NCBI GenBank assembly: GCA_037447605.1
Contig: CM074810.1
Location: 213,776 to 259,063 of the forward strand
Direction of reading: 5' to 3'
Length of the DNA stretch: 45,288 nucleotides
DNA from: Zygnema circumcarinatum
Lineage: Eukaryota > Streptophyta > Zygnematophyceae > Zygnematales > Zygnemataceae
Below, piece after piece: positions 33,442 through 44,426 of the stretch (position 1 is its first letter; each line of letters begins with the position of its first letter). The notes beneath the pieces are model-generated. The model saw only the letters and a program-made list of their open reading frames with translations, was not told the DNA's origin and made no database searches. Both the position numbers and the translations under genes were made by a program.

Positions 33442-36400
33442 GCCCGAAAAACAGATTAAATAAATAAACTGAATAGAAATAAAAAAAACTAAACTGAATA
33501 AACTAAATAATAATAAACTAAATAGAGAAATAAACTGACGGTGTAACTATTTCCAAAACGGTCCCATGAAGCAATCAAAGAGTGCGGCTCAACATCTTAT
33601 TAAAGGGCAGCTTTTGAGGTTTGATTTTTTTTGAAGTTTCAAAATTCAAGATAGCTATTTTTTTATTTTCAAACGTTTGACGATGGGGATTATGAGATTG
33701 AAAGGGTTCAGGATCTTCGCAGGCGGCTGTAAATATCTCGATATATTCGTCCATACGGAACCGACATGACGCCGTACGGTACGGTCCTAAAACGACAAGA
33801 CTACTTCGTCGCACGGCGTGCGACCGCGTCGCAAACGTCGCACAGTCGTATCGGAGATATATCGGACCTTCAAGTGACATCTCGATATATCGCGATATCA
33901 AGGTTTAAGAGTTGAGGGTTTATCTCACTTGGGGAAAATCTCTGAGGCCAAGGTCAGGAGCAGCAGCGAGAGCGTTTCCGAGCGCCACGTGTCCCCCCTC
34001 TGTACGGATCATAGCGCCGGGCAGAAAAATAACTACAATTAAAAAGCTTCTGGAATAATTTTGTCCTCAAACTGGAGTTTCAAGCCTGCCCTCAACCAGT
34101 TTTTAACGAAAAACTGACTAAAAACTGAAAACCCTAAAATACAAGGGCAGATTTTTTTCAGCTTCCAACTCACAATGAGACCCTCATAGTGTTCGATCGC
34201 CTTCTTCCCCGCCACGTGGACCACTCTGGATCTGACACATGGCACCACCCTGGCCACCACCGCTAGCGCCCGAAGCGCCACGTCACCCTCGTCCTTTGCC
34301 ACGTCGTCGGCACTGACAGCTGTCAGCAGCTGAGACACTGCCACGTCAGCAATTGCAGCCTCTCCCACGGCGCCACCTGTCATCTCCTCGGCCTCTCCTT
34401 CTCCCTCCCTCTTCTTGGCGTTTTCCTCTCCCCCCTTTCCCCCTATTGTACCCGAATGTTCCATATTGATATTTTCCAATGCCACGGACAAACCCCCTTT
34501 TTTAAATCCCCCTTTTTCTGTATTGGCAATTTCTGCCAAGGCTCCAAAAATTTGTTCGATTAACGGGGGCCGGCGGGGGAAGCGGAGAAGGAGATGAACA
34601 AAAATTCGGGCTATTTCCAACCGTTGATTTGGGGAGAGATCGACGGCGCCAGGTGGCAGGCTGCCAATGGCCTGAAGTCCCGCCACTGGTCCCAAAAAAA
34701 AAGAATCCGAAAACCCGGTAAATTTTTTTGGTTAGGGCCATTTATAAGAAGGCCTAAAACCCGCCAAAACTCTGAACCCTTCATTTTAAGCTCCCGTTCC
34801 CCTGAACCCTGTCAAACCCTATCGATCCTAAACTCTAAACCCTAAACGTAAACCCTATCAACCCTAAACCCTAAACCCTAAACATTTAACCCTGTCAACC
34901 CTAAACCCTATCAACCCTGATCCCTATCGACACTAAACCCTAAAAACTAAACCCTTAACTCTTAACCCTATCAACCCTATCAACCTTAAACCCTAAACCC
35001 TATCAGCCCTAAACCCTATCGACCCTAAACCCTTAACCCTTAACCCTATCAGCTCTATCAACCCTATATCCTTAGCCCTATCAACACTATCAACACTATC
35101 AACCCTAAACCCTTAACCCTATCAACCCTAAACCCCTAACCCTATCAACCCTAAACCCTTAACCCTATCAACCCTAAACCCCTAACCCTATCAACCCTAA
35201 ACCCCTAACCCTATCAACCCTAAACCCATCAATATCCCCCTAAACACAAAATTTTCCAACCCCTAAAAAGCAGCCACTCACCTCCAGTTTCAAGCAGCTC
35301 CCCTCCCTCTCCCTCTCCCTCTCCCTCTCCTTCAGAAATCGCTCCACAGAAAGTTTCAAGAAGATCTCCTTCCAGCCTATCCAAGGGCGCCACGTCAGTG
35401 CCACTTGCTTTTAACTCGAAATCAGTACCCCCGTCCTCCTCCCGCAAACTCTCCACCGCCGCCTTAGCGATTTCCGCCGCCACTCTCAGCGCTAATACCC
35501 CATTTGTACCCCTTTTTTCTTCCATATTTTTTTTCGTATTTTCCGAGTTCCAAACCCCAATTAAATTCGGCAAAATTTTTCTCGCTACCATTCTGCTCGA
35601 ATTCACGGACCCTCTCCCCACTGAACCCAAAACCCTAACTACCGAAAACCCTAATTTTTTCAGCCTATTCACATTTTCTCCTTTGGGCTTTTCACTTTCC
35701 GGAATTTTGGATTTTATTGCGGTGAAAAAATCTTCGACCAATTCGTCGTCGAGTACGAAATCGACAAATGTGACTTTAGGACGAGCCCCCTCCTTCCCCC
35801 CTCCTTCCTGGAAGCTTCCCTTTACCCCCTTTAAACCCAGCTTTATTTCCCACTCTTTGGGAGATATGAGATTCGAAATCGATCTCTCACAAGCAGAGAG
35901 AGCGAGGCCCGCCTCTCCCAAAATCTGAGAATTAGGGTTTTCAGAATCCGGAATCGGTACAAGCACATCTTTTAGGGTTTCCCATACAGCGGAAATGTGG
36001 GAGGGGAGCATGGATGGCATTTTTTTCGCAGTTTTTTTAAGGAGAGAAAGGGACTCAAGCTGCAGAAAAGACAAAAGGAAAACCCAAAAAGAGAAAAGGG
36101 GGTGATGTTAAAGGGGCTGGCATTGTTGAGGGAATGAATATGAATTGAGGGATGTGGGGGGGGGGGGAGGGAGAGGGAGGGAGAGGGAGGGAAACGAAGA
36201 GTGAGAGGGAGGTAAGGGAGGAGAGGAAAGAAGGGAAGGAGATAGAAAGGAATAGAGAGGGAGGTGGGGAAGGTTAGGATGAAGGTAAGGGGAAAGATAG
36301 GGAGAGGGAGATGGCTTAGAGAGAGAGAGAGCGAGAGAGAGAGGGAGAGAGAGAGAGAGAGACTCACCTTAGCGGATTCTAAGGAAGACGATAATTTTTC

Positions 36401-39400
36401 CAACAAAAATGGGATAAGATACGGCTCAAAATTGGGCGTTGAAAGGAGAGCTTCCTGGAAAGGAAAAGAGAAAAAATGTCAGATTCACCCTCAGATCTCA
36501 TAAAACTCGAAATGCAGAAAACAAAAGCAAAGGAAAGAAATTTAAACTAAACTAAAAAACTAAAACTAAAAAGTTCTATGTGATCGATTTCTGAATCCCA
36601 TCGTAAACCGTAAAAGACGTGACGTGACGTGACGTGACACGGTTGGCTTCTTTGCTTCTACGGAGATATGATTCAAGATTATATGGAGGTTCCATGTTCG
36701 CAGTTCACAGTTACGTTGTACGGTACCTCCAACAGAACAGAGAGATCTTCTCGACGGATTCCATGTGGATCATTCGGAGGCTGCCACGTGGCACGAGACA
36801 GCAAAACCCCACCATGCAAATGTTTTTTAAAAATTGGGCGAAAACAAAAAACTGAAGATAACCGAACATGGAACTCGAGATGATGACATGAAATATGGGA
36901 AACAAACTCAATAGAGATTTATTTGATGGAGGGCAGGGAAGTCCCCCCCTCTTTTCCCCTGTCCCTTCTCTGTGAGAGAGAGGGAGAGGGAGAGGGAGGG
37001 AGAGAGAGAGGGAAGAGGCAACAAAAAGCATGGTGAATGGAGTAGAGAGATAGAGAGAGAGAGGTGCATAGTGGAGAGGGGAGAGAATCCGTGCAGAATG
37101 GGGCAGGGAGAGAGGGGGAGAGAGGGAGAGAGAGACAGAGAGAGAGAGCGAGAGAGAGAGAGAGAGAGAGAGTACGGTGAACTGAAGCTTACAGGAGTAA
37201 AGGAAATCGGGAAATACGCTGCAATCACATCAAAGAGCTCTTCTGCGTGGTCCTTTAAAACGCTTTGGTCGGTGGCGAAAACTTTCGGAAGCTGCCCGAC
37301 CAACCGGAAGGCGGCCTGCAGACAGCGCGGGTCCTTTTCTCCGTCGACCGCCGCCAGGACTGCCCGAACGAAATCTTCGCCCAAAAAGGCCGCGCTGTGC
37401 GCGTACTGCTCGAGGAGGCAGTCGTACACCTCAAAACAGAGCTGACCCACCCCAAAAGGAAAATGAAAGGAGGGGAGGGAGGTGTGGGAGGAAGGGAGGA
37501 GGGAGGGAGGAGGGAGGGAGGGAGGGAGGGAGGGAGGGAGGAGGGAGGGAGGGAGGGAGGGAGGGAGGGAGGGAGGGAGGGAGGGAGGGAGGGAGGGAGG
37601 GAGGGAGGGAGGGAGTGGAGGGAGGGAGGGAGGGAGGAGGGAGGGAGGGAGGGAGGGGAGGGAGGGAGGGGAGGAGGGAGGGAGGAGGGAGGGAGGGAGG
37701 GAGGGAGGGAGGGAGGGAGGGAGGGAGGGAGGAGGGAGGGAGGGAGGAGGGAGGGAGGGAGGGAGGGAGGGAGGGAGGGAGGGAGGGAGGGAGGGAGGGG
37801 AGGGAGGGAGGGAGGGAGTGGGAGTGGAGGGAGGGAGTGGGAGTGGGAGGAGGGAGGAGGGAGGGAGGAGGGAGGGAGGGAGGGAGGGAGGAGGGAGGAG
37901 GGAGGAGGGAGGAGGGAGGAGGAGTGGAGGAGGGAGGGGAGGGAGGAGGTGGAGGAGGAGGGAGGCGGAGGAGGGAGGGAGGGAGGGAGGGAGGGAGGAG
38001 GAGGGAGGGAGGAGGAGGGAGGGAGGGGAGGGAGGGAGGGAGGGAGGGAGGGAGGGAGGAGGGAGGGAGGAGGAGGGAGGGAGGGAGGGGAGGGGAGGGA
38101 GGGAGGGAGGGAGGGAGGGAGGGAGGGAGGGAGGGAGGGAGGGAGGGAGGGAGGAAAAGTGGGAGGGAGGAAAAGTGGGAGGGAGGAAAAGTGGGAGGGA
38201 GGAAAAGTGGGAGGGAGGAAAAGTGGGAGGAAGGGGAGGGGAGGAGGGAGGAAGGGGAGGGGAGGAGGGAGGGAGGGGAGGAGGGAGGGAGGGGAGGAGG
38301 GAAGGAGGGAGGGGAGGGCGGGAGGGAACCTTTACTTAATCCCTAAATGAGTTATTTTGAAAAATGAAGCTGTTATTGCTATCCCCTTGTGTGATGATAT
38401 CATCAGATCAGATATCATCTTATATAGGTTTCCAAGTGATGATGCCCCTTTACCTGCCTCTCCTGCTGCTTGAGAGCCTGCACTTGCAGCTCTCCCACTG
38501 CTCTCTTTGCAGCAGTCAGCGCGTCTTCGGGATCCGGACGAGTGACAGGTGGCGGCCTCTGAAGCAATGCGAGGAGGCCCCTAAGGGCACCATGGAGGCT
38601 CCTCCAGTCACCCTGCAATCCGGGCACTCCCTGGACTAAAACTGAAACTGGAACTGAAACTAGAACTGAAATGAAACTGAACACGCGTTCCATGCAAAAG
38701 GCATCGTCAGGGAGCCTCTTGCGTCGTCCAAATGTGGGGCTACTAATATAATTATTCGATTGAGCAAAGTCGAGTTGAAGGGAGAGCAAGTTTAAAGAGG
38801 TGATTCGTAACGAGGTTGAATTTGAGCGGTCAGTTATAAAAAAAAAGGGGAGGACGCACCAGTCGGGAAGAAAAAAAGTTGGATAAACTTTTTACAACGT
38901 GGGGTTCTAAGAAGACGGTTTTGAGGCCTTCCAGAAGCTCCGCCAGCAGAAGCGTCCCTGAACCCTCAGCCCAAAACCCAGGGGGAGAGTTTTAAGAAAA
39001 AATGATTTAAAATTCCGTAAAACAACCTTCAATTAAAGGATTGGATAAAACAATCTTACCTTTATAATATTCCTAAGGTAAAAACATCTTAAATTAAATG
39101 ATTTCAATAAAACAATCGTTATTATTAACATTGGTAAGGTGGACCCAGTAAAAAAATCATTTTTTTTTTTGGTTCGAAATCCCTGCAGTGAATTACATTC
39201 CCCTCAATTAAAAAAATATTTACATTCCTACCCCGCGCGCGCACCGCATCCTCCTCCGCGACTAAGTACCGGCCCAGCCCCCGCACCACCTCCTCCATGG
39301 CCGCCTCTCCCGAGCGTAGTCGTGACAGTACGGCCTCCCGGGCCCTCTCTCTCTCCATCAGAGGGAGCTCCTCCGCCATGCAAGCCTCTATCTGCTGCTG

Positions 39401-39421
39401 CTGCTGCCACGTTGCAGCCAT
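30271..39421 (-). CDS. MMS19: MMS19, cytosolic Fe-S targeting / genome-stability HEAT protein
   Basis: Sixteen minus-strand exons give 1202 aa: 39232-39421, 38860-38957, 38454-38612, 37193-37441, 36727-36780, 36368-36454, 35282-36059, 34174-34685, 33929-33999, 33272-33380, 32050-32885, 31605-31680, 31245-31365, 30946-31022, 30579-30659, 30271-30381. MMS19 is the HEAT-repeat adaptor of the CIA complex that delivers Fe-S clusters to DNA repair and replication enzymes. The N-terminal MMS19 domain is clear: TLLLAELLEGLKTV, GDWRSLHGALRGLLALL, CFEVYDCLLEQY, VDGEKDPRCLQAAFRLV, YFPISFTPPPNDPHGIRRED. The C-terminal domain shows VIYRQRIFTHFLNAFIEAI, VLPHALVYPHRGQV and LDDPKRIVRREAAQCRRAW. Exon 5 is an 18-codon microexon. 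Exons 9-10 are the least certain part, supported by phase and helix pattern only. The central region is longer than in human MMS19 and includes a GA-repeat-derived (GE)n stretch. Confidence 0.93.
31821..31990. repeat. Interstitial telomere-like (CCCTAA)n array in MMS19 intron 11
   Basis: About 28 near-perfect CCCTAA hexamers on the + strand (TTAGGG on the transcribed sense), with occasional ACAGTAA, TCTAA or TTACC variants. It fills much of the 369-bp intron (31681-32049). The unit is the six-base type, unlike the seven-base CCCTAAA words seen elsewhere. Confidence 0.95.
32905..33268. repeat. GAGAGA/GGAGGGAGTGAGAGA tract in MMS19 intron 10
   Basis: Fills intron 10 (32886-33271) almost from donor to acceptor. 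It is pyrimidine-rich on the sense strand and has weak sub-periods of about 30-40 bp. Confidence 0.95.
33388..33441. repeat. (CAT)n microsatellite beside the MMS19 exon-10 acceptor
   Basis: Eighteen perfect CAT trinucleotides end 7 bp upstream (sense direction) of the exon 10 boundary at 33380. The sense strand upstream of this acceptor is therefore (ATG)n rather than a pyrimidine tract, which is unusual for a 3' splice site. Confidence 0.95.
34790..35228. repeat. Degenerate CCCTATCAA/CCCTAAA array in MMS19 intron 7
   Basis: About 440 bp of mixed CAACCCTAAACCC and CCCTATCAACCC units occupying most of intron 7 (34686-35281). It is derived from a telomere-like word with a TATC insertion. Confidence 0.95.
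36148..36362. repeat. GA-rich tract in MMS19 intron 6
   Basis: GGGAGAGGGA and (GA)n sequence. On the sense strand it reads (CT)n starting directly at the donor (GTGAGTCTCTCTC at 36367). Confidence 0.95.
36617..36641. repeat. (GACGT)4 pentamer repeat in MMS19 intron 5
   Basis: AGACGTGACGTGACGTGACG and the following bases give four tandem TGACGT-type bZIP core words within intron 5 (36455-36726). Confidence 0.9.
36968..37178. repeat. GA-rich tract in MMS19 intron 4
   Basis: (GA)n and GGGAGAGA sequence, pyrimidine-rich on the sense strand, beginning about 20 nt after the donor at 37192. Confidence 0.95.
37469..38328. repeat. Large (GGGA)n array in MMS19 intron 3
   Basis: About 860 bp of GGGA/GGAGGGA repeat. 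A distinct sub-array of five AAAAGTGGGAGGGAGG units covers about 38155-38228. It fills most of intron 3 (37442-38453). The template strand for MMS19 transcription (+) is the G-rich one. Very long Gly/Arg/Glu ORFs here are artefacts. Confidence 0.97.
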
Positions 39422-39459
39422 GGAAATGGTTCAGTTCTCTAGGATTTGAAGCTTACAGA

Positions 39460-39484
39460 ATTAGGGTTAGGGTTTAGGGTTCAA
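39460..39484 (-). promoter_or_regulatory. Telomere-like words just upstream of the MMS19 start
   Basis: TTAGGGTTAGGGTTTAGGGT on the + strand lies 40-65 bp upstream of the minus-strand ATG. Similar words occur close to several other gene starts in the window. A telo-box role is inferred. Confidence 0.4.
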
Positions 39485-39689
39485 AGTTGAAGGTTTGGAG
39501 GTCGCCAGAAGTCAAGCTGTGAGTTGATCTAGTATTCCTGCTGGGCGGAGGTATGTGAGTGCAGGGGGTAGGGTTCAGGCCGAGGGTCAGGGTTCAGAGG
39601 TTCAAGAGTGCTGGCTTCTGAGTGCTGAACCCTTCAAGTTAGGGCTGCCCATGGCGGCATGTGCAGGCCCAAAGGCTTTGATTTGCTTC

Positions 39690-40050
39690 AAGAATTGGAT
39701 TGGTCTCAAGCATGGCGATGGCATGAAAGGTGCATGTTCAGAAACAACATGTTCAACAACAACAACATGGGGAACCATGAGGAACCAACTAGTCACAAAG
39801 GATCTAAGGACGAAAGTAGACAGGTGTGGGCTAGAATCTGCTTCTAGGCGCAAGTTTGGTTTCATGTGGTCCAAGAAACAATGTGAGCAAAGCCTAAATT
39901 TGTTTACAAGACATGGACACATGGTACACATTGTACAGTAGTCCTTGGGTCACTAGTGAGCGGTTGGTTCCTCGTGGTTTCCCATCTTGTTGTTGCTGTT
40001 TTGTGCATAGACCTTGGCATGCTCATGAGACCAATGCCAAATTTATTCTT
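39690..40050. repeat. Imperfect inverted pair of the dispersed ~100-bp element
   Basis: The left arm, about 39697-39813, contains ATTGGTCTCAAGCATGG, AACAACAACAACATGGGGAA and CCATGAGGAACCAACTAGTC. The right arm, about 39941-40048, carries the complement of these in reverse order (GGTTCCTCGTGGTTTCCCAT, TTGTTGTTGCTGTT, CATGAGACCAAT). About 125 bp of spacer separate them. A third copy is in CAP-H intron 8. Transcribed, the pair could form a long imperfect hairpin. Confidence 0.65.
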
Positions 40051-41254
40051 CATTGTACCGTATGATAAAATTGAGGAACAATGTTAAAATATCGAACCAG
40101 GTTTTCGGCCACAAACCAGATCTGAGCGTCCAGAAAGGAGCAAAAACCTGGTTTTGAGGCCTAGTGTGAACTGGGAGAATTGGTTCGGTTCAGAACCCAA
40201 TGTGAACAGCAAGAACCAGGTCAATTCGAGCCCAATGTGAACACTAAAAAATTATATCGGCTCGTGATTACAAGAAGTATGAACAGCGATTCAGAACGGT
40301 TTTTGACAATGTGAACACTCTCAATCGGATCCGGATCTCAGAGCTTACTAACGAATTTTGGACGGCCAGAAAGAAAGCGACACGTGTCAGCTGCGCTGTT
40401 GGGTCGAGGTTCGAGACAGGCAAATGGACGGCTACGTTACGCTCAAAATTCCACGTGGGAACATCCACGGCTCGGATTCGCTTTAGTCGATTCTGCCTAC
40501 GTGGCGCCAGCGCTTCTCCGTTTGTCGGGACGTGGCAGAAAGGCGCTCATAGTCAGCAGTTGTTCTTGACTTTCCTCCAAAAAACATTTTTCCACGAAAG
40601 AAAAAACGTTTTGGTCAGACCTTCTTAGTTTTAAAACGTTTTTTCCTGCCCGAGCACTCAAATCGACCAATCAAAACTGGAAATGCTTTTGTCTCATGAG
40701 GACGTGTCTGCTAGAGACGGCTTTATAGAAACTTTTCAACTGCCCGTCTGAAAGCTTTCGTCCCCCCGGTCTGCATTCAAAAACATTTATTTCTGCCCAT
40801 ATCCTGATCTGAACCGTCGAAAAACTATGTACGAACACATCTGAACCGTCAGATTATTGACGGAAACTGTATGAAACTCGATTAAGTAATCCCAGATTCT
40901 GCCATTTTTATGGTTTCCTTTCTCCCTCGATAAAGTAACTTTCCTCTCCCTCCTTACCCCTCCCCTTCCCCCTCCCTCTTATTCCCTCGCCTTTCCTCCT
41001 CCTCCATACTCCTTTGAATCCTTAATAAACAAAATACCCCATACTCTTCTACAACCCTAAACTCTCACCATGTCTGAATACCTTCTTAAAGTAACGCTCA
41101 CATCATCCAATCTTTCCTTATTTTAATCCAACAAGAGCTGCACTTGCTCAGCTCTTGCTTCCCCTCCCAACCTTCCCTGATGGCTGCAGGAACCACACCT
41201 TAACACTCCCCAGCCCCTCCATATTGCAACACCCATCAGATTTTTCCATATTCC
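40051..41254. other. Intergenic region upstream of the F-box gene
   Basis: Short repeats of CCCAATGTGAACA and AGAACCAGGT occur at 40080-40320. Several ACGTG words (40379, 40452, 40498, 40531), a CT-rich stretch at 40918-41000 and a telo-box-like ACAACCCTAAACT at about 41050 follow. No additional gene seen. Confidence 0.6.
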
Positions 41255-42970
41255 ATGGCCTTTGCCCCTCCAGACCTTTCCTGCTCCTTCCCTCTCCCAC
41301 TCCCCTTTTCCCCCTCTCCCGCCCCCATAGAGCTCCTCCCTCCTTCCCTCCTCTCCCACATCCTCCTCCTCTCCGCCGCCTCCGCCCCCTCCCCTCCTCC
41401 CCCCCTCCTCCGCCCCCTCCTCCGCCTCTCCCTCGTCTCCCGCTCCTTCCTCGCCGCCGTCCAAAGCGTTCCCTCTCTCCGGCTAGATGACACGGAGCTT
41501 TTTGATGCAGATGCTGACGTCATCAGTGATGTCATCACCAGCAGCAGCAGCAGCAGCAGCAGCACGAGCCCCAGCAGGGGCGATGTCATCATCGACGACA
41601 ATGCTGACGTGTGCATGGAGTTCGACATGGCAGTAGGAGGAGGAGGAAGCGATGAGATTGATGCTGATGTGAATGTAAATAGGAATGGGAATGCGCATGA
41701 TGATGGGTGTAATGATTTTTTTCGCAGCGGCATGAGCATGAGCATGGGCATGCAGGCTGTGAGGCTGGAGCGCATATTGAGGCTGATGAGAGACAATCTC
41801 ATCGACGTTGAGATGGCGATCGGAGCCTGCAAGAGCCCCGTTGCGATCCCTCTCTTGGCGACATATGCTGGAGAGTCGCTGAAATCGCTCCGTTTACTGC
41901 TGCGGAACGACTGCAATTTAAGCTGCAAACAGTGGCAAGCGATAGCCCAGTTCAGCTCCCTCCCCTCTCTCTCTGTGAGAGCGATGTGGGACGGGAAGCT
42001 GCTCGCAGACTATGGAGATATCGACGCTTGCTCTCCGCTCTATAGCCTGAAGAGGCTTCATCTTGAGAATGTGAGAGTCGGGGATTGGACTCTCAAAGCG
42101 CTTTTGAAGCTCTGTCCCCATCTCACTCGGTTTGAGTACCGGCATTCCCTCAGCATTCAGCAGCTGAGGAACCCTAAGATTGAGGGCTTAGGGTTTTTGG
42201 AGGAGCTTCTGTTTCTGCACAAGAATCCGTACATGTCGACAAGCAGTCGGAGCTCCTTTTGGATGGATTCGGTCACCGTTTCCGCCCCAAATCTACGGAA
42301 ATTAGTCGTACATAGAGCCGGAGGTTTGCGGATAGTGGGAGAGATGGGGCGGCTTAAGGAGCTCCACTTGATTTCAAATGGGCCCATGCAGGTGGAAGTA
42401 GAGCAGAAATTCTGCGACTTAGAAGTTTTGAGGCTCTCATATTATTTCATACCTAAGGAAGTGAGATGTGGGTTGCTGTGGGGGAATTTGGGGACCCTCC
42501 GGCAGCTCTCTCTTCATCTCTTATTTAATAGGAGCAGCAGTAGCAGCATTTTTGAAGGGGGCGACGACGGAATAAGCAAAGATAAGCTGCCGATATTGGT
42601 GAATTTGAGGGAGTTAGAGCTCCTATTTTGGGAGCCTGACACATCTCCTGTTGAGTTCGCGGTGATGATCTCCGGAAAATGCCCTGTTTTAGAAAAAATT
42701 ACGATAGGATTTAAAGATTTTACGCAAGCTTCGTTTAGTAGCAAGATGTGGAGGGAAGCCATACATCATTTTTACAAATGCGCTCGAAATTCGACGCTTC
42801 TTAGGTATTACTGCTCGAGCTATTTGGGCCCGGGCGGGGCCTGCCGATGGAATAGGTACGACTTGAGGACGTATTTTGGAGCGTGCTCGTTTTTTGAGGA
42901 GATGGGGGAGAGAGAGAGGGAGAGGGAGAGAGAGGGAGAGAGTGGAATGGAGGAGGAGATGGTCGGATAA
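41255..42970 (+). CDS. F-box / leucine-rich-repeat-like protein, single exon, 571 aa
   Basis: An intronless ORF, in contrast to every other gene here. After a Pro-rich leader, residues about 24-75 match an F-box: PIELLPPSLLSHILLLSA, a Pro loop, then LLRPLLRLSLVSRSFLAAVQ and VPSLRL. F-box proteins act as substrate receptors of SCF (SKP1-cullin-F-box) ubiquitin ligases. A variable linker with a Ser run from an (AGC)n repeat (41541-41563) and an Asp-rich part follows. The C-terminal half has spaced leucine-rich units: LKRLHLENVRV, LTRFEYRHSL, LRKLVVHRAGG, LKELHLISNG, LEVLRLSYYFI, LRQLSLHLL, LRELELLFWE. The end [10 protein letters not shown] comes from a GA repeat. A retrogene-like origin is possible. 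The substrate cannot be inferred. Confidence 0.8.
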   Translation: MAFAPPDLSCSFPLPLPFSPSPAPIELLPPSLLSHILLLSAASAPSPPPPLLRPLLRLSLVSRSFLAAVQSVPSLRLDDTELFDADADVISDVITSSSSSSSSTSPSRGDVIIDDNADVCMEFDMAVGGGGSDEIDADVNVNRNGNAHDDGCNDFFRSGMSMSMGMQAVRLERILRLMRDNLIDVEMAIGACKSPVAIPLLATYAGESLKSLRLLLRNDCNLSCKQWQAIAQFSSLPSLSVRAMWDGKLLADYGDIDACSPLYSLKRLHLENVRVGDWTLKALLKLCPHLTRFEYRHSLSIQQLRNPKIEGLGFLEELLFLHKNPYMSTSSRSSFWMDSVTVSAPNLRKLVVHRAGGLRIVGEMGRLKELHLISNGPMQVEVEQKFCDLEVLRLSYYFIPKEVRCGLLWGNLGTLRQLSLHLLFNRSSSSSIFEGGDDGISKDKLPILVNLRELELLFWEPDTSPVEFAVMISGKCPVLEKITIGFKDFTQASFSSKMWREAIHHFYKCARNSTLLRYYCSSYLGPGGACRWNRYDLRTYFGACSFFEEMGEREREREREGESGMEEEMVG

Positions 42971-44307
42971 GATGTTTGGAGGGAGGGATTGGTTGTGAAG
43001 AGGATGGAGAAGAGGAAGGGACAAGGAGGGGAGGAGGAGCGCGAGAGAGAGAGAGAGAGGGAGAGAATGGAAGGGGCAGGGAGGGAGGCAGCGGGAGGTG
43101 TGGAGAGGAGAGGGAGAGGAGGGAAGGGAAGGGGAGAGTAGGAGAGACATATCCAGAGAGTGAGAGAGAGCGCATGCAAAGTGGTTTAGTAGCCAGAGTG
43201 TAATACATAGTAGAGCGTGGGATTGTGGTTTGGCTTTGGTAGTATTGCTTAGAAGAGCTGTTGATTTTTAAGCAGGGAAATAATCGCATTTTTTCTGAAA
43301 AAAAATATTTACGCGCTTTGTTACCGACAGCCTGCTGCTGTTAGTCACGAGGTCAGACGGATATCGCCATATATAAAGAGGATTCTTTCTTTGCTTTTTT
43401 CCCCTTTGTTTTGAACTCGATTTAGAGCAGGCCAAGATTCGCGAGCCTATTGGATTTGTTTGCTGTACAGTTATGCTTTCCGCTTGTAACCATTTTTTTT
43501 TTCTCAAAAAAACTTCGTTTTCACTTACTTTTGACTAATGTTGATTGATTTTGACTGGTCCCAATCTGATGTGTTTGATTGATTTGGAGATATGATCCGA
43601 AAAAGGGGAGGGGGGAGGGGTCATTGGTCAGTCAGCCACTCATTAGTCAGCCATTAGCCACGTCTTCAATCGATGTTTTCCACGAGCCTTGCGCTAACAA
43701 AGAACGGTCGAAAAAAAAAAGACATGGCAAATAAAACAGCAAAAGACGAAAGGAAATTTCTCCATTGGCTTCAAAACTTCATGCCTTCAAAACTTTACAC
43801 TGAAACGAGACATCAGAATCGTAAAAAAGTTGTCATTGAAAATGAACATGAATGACCCTTTCGAGAAAAATCGCAAAACTCTTCACCCTCAATCCTAAAT
43901 CGCTATGCTCTAAACCCTAACCCTCAAACTCTATAACCCTAACCCTAAAAACCCTCATTCCATACCATTCTAACCATAAATATTCAAACTCTACAACCCG
44001 AATCCTCAACCCTAAAATTCTGAAGCCTTACAATCCTAACCCTTAACTCAAAAACCCTAAAAACCTACAATCCTAACCCTAACCTAACCATAAAACCTAG
44101 AAAACTTCAACCCTAAACCCTACAACCCTACAAGCCTCTCTGGGCCTGTAAGCGCCACTGCCTTTGAACAGCAGCCTGCAGATGACTCGCCCCTCCTGAA
44201 AAAAGGCGATAGAGGGAAAAAAGAAAAGAAAGTGAGAGGAGGCCCAAATTGAGTTTTTCCCACCTCTCTTATCTTTTAAAATCTCTCTCTCGCTTTCCCT
44301 TTCTCTG

Positions 44308-44339
<32 letters not shown>

Positions 44340-44426
44340 TACTTTCTCCCTCCCGCAGGCCGCTTTCTGGGCGGCGATGTGAGAGCACTGCGGAAAGGAG
44401 GGGGCGGCAGTTCTTGAACGGGCGGA
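42971..44426. other. Intergenic region between the F-box and BMT5-like genes
   Basis: It holds a GA-rich tract at about 42995-43180 directly after the F-box stop, AT-rich unique sequence, and degenerate AACCCTAA/AACCCTCAAAC telomere-like words at 43900-44135. A CT-rich stretch at 44280-44355 sits about 80 bp before the next ATG. No gene recognised; the small ORF at 43673-43855 has no supporting features. Confidence 0.6.

Noticed and set aside
37265-38350. Overlapping + strand ORFs of 240-360 aa rich in Gly, Arg and Glu
   Set aside because: They read through the (GGGA)n array in MMS19 intron 3 and overlap MMS19 exon 4 antisense. All frames of the array are open.
39555-39941. 128-aa + strand ORF near the inverted repeats
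   Set aside because: It overlaps the left arm and spacer of the dispersed element and matches no family I know; related copies differ in frame, so it is unlikely to be coding.
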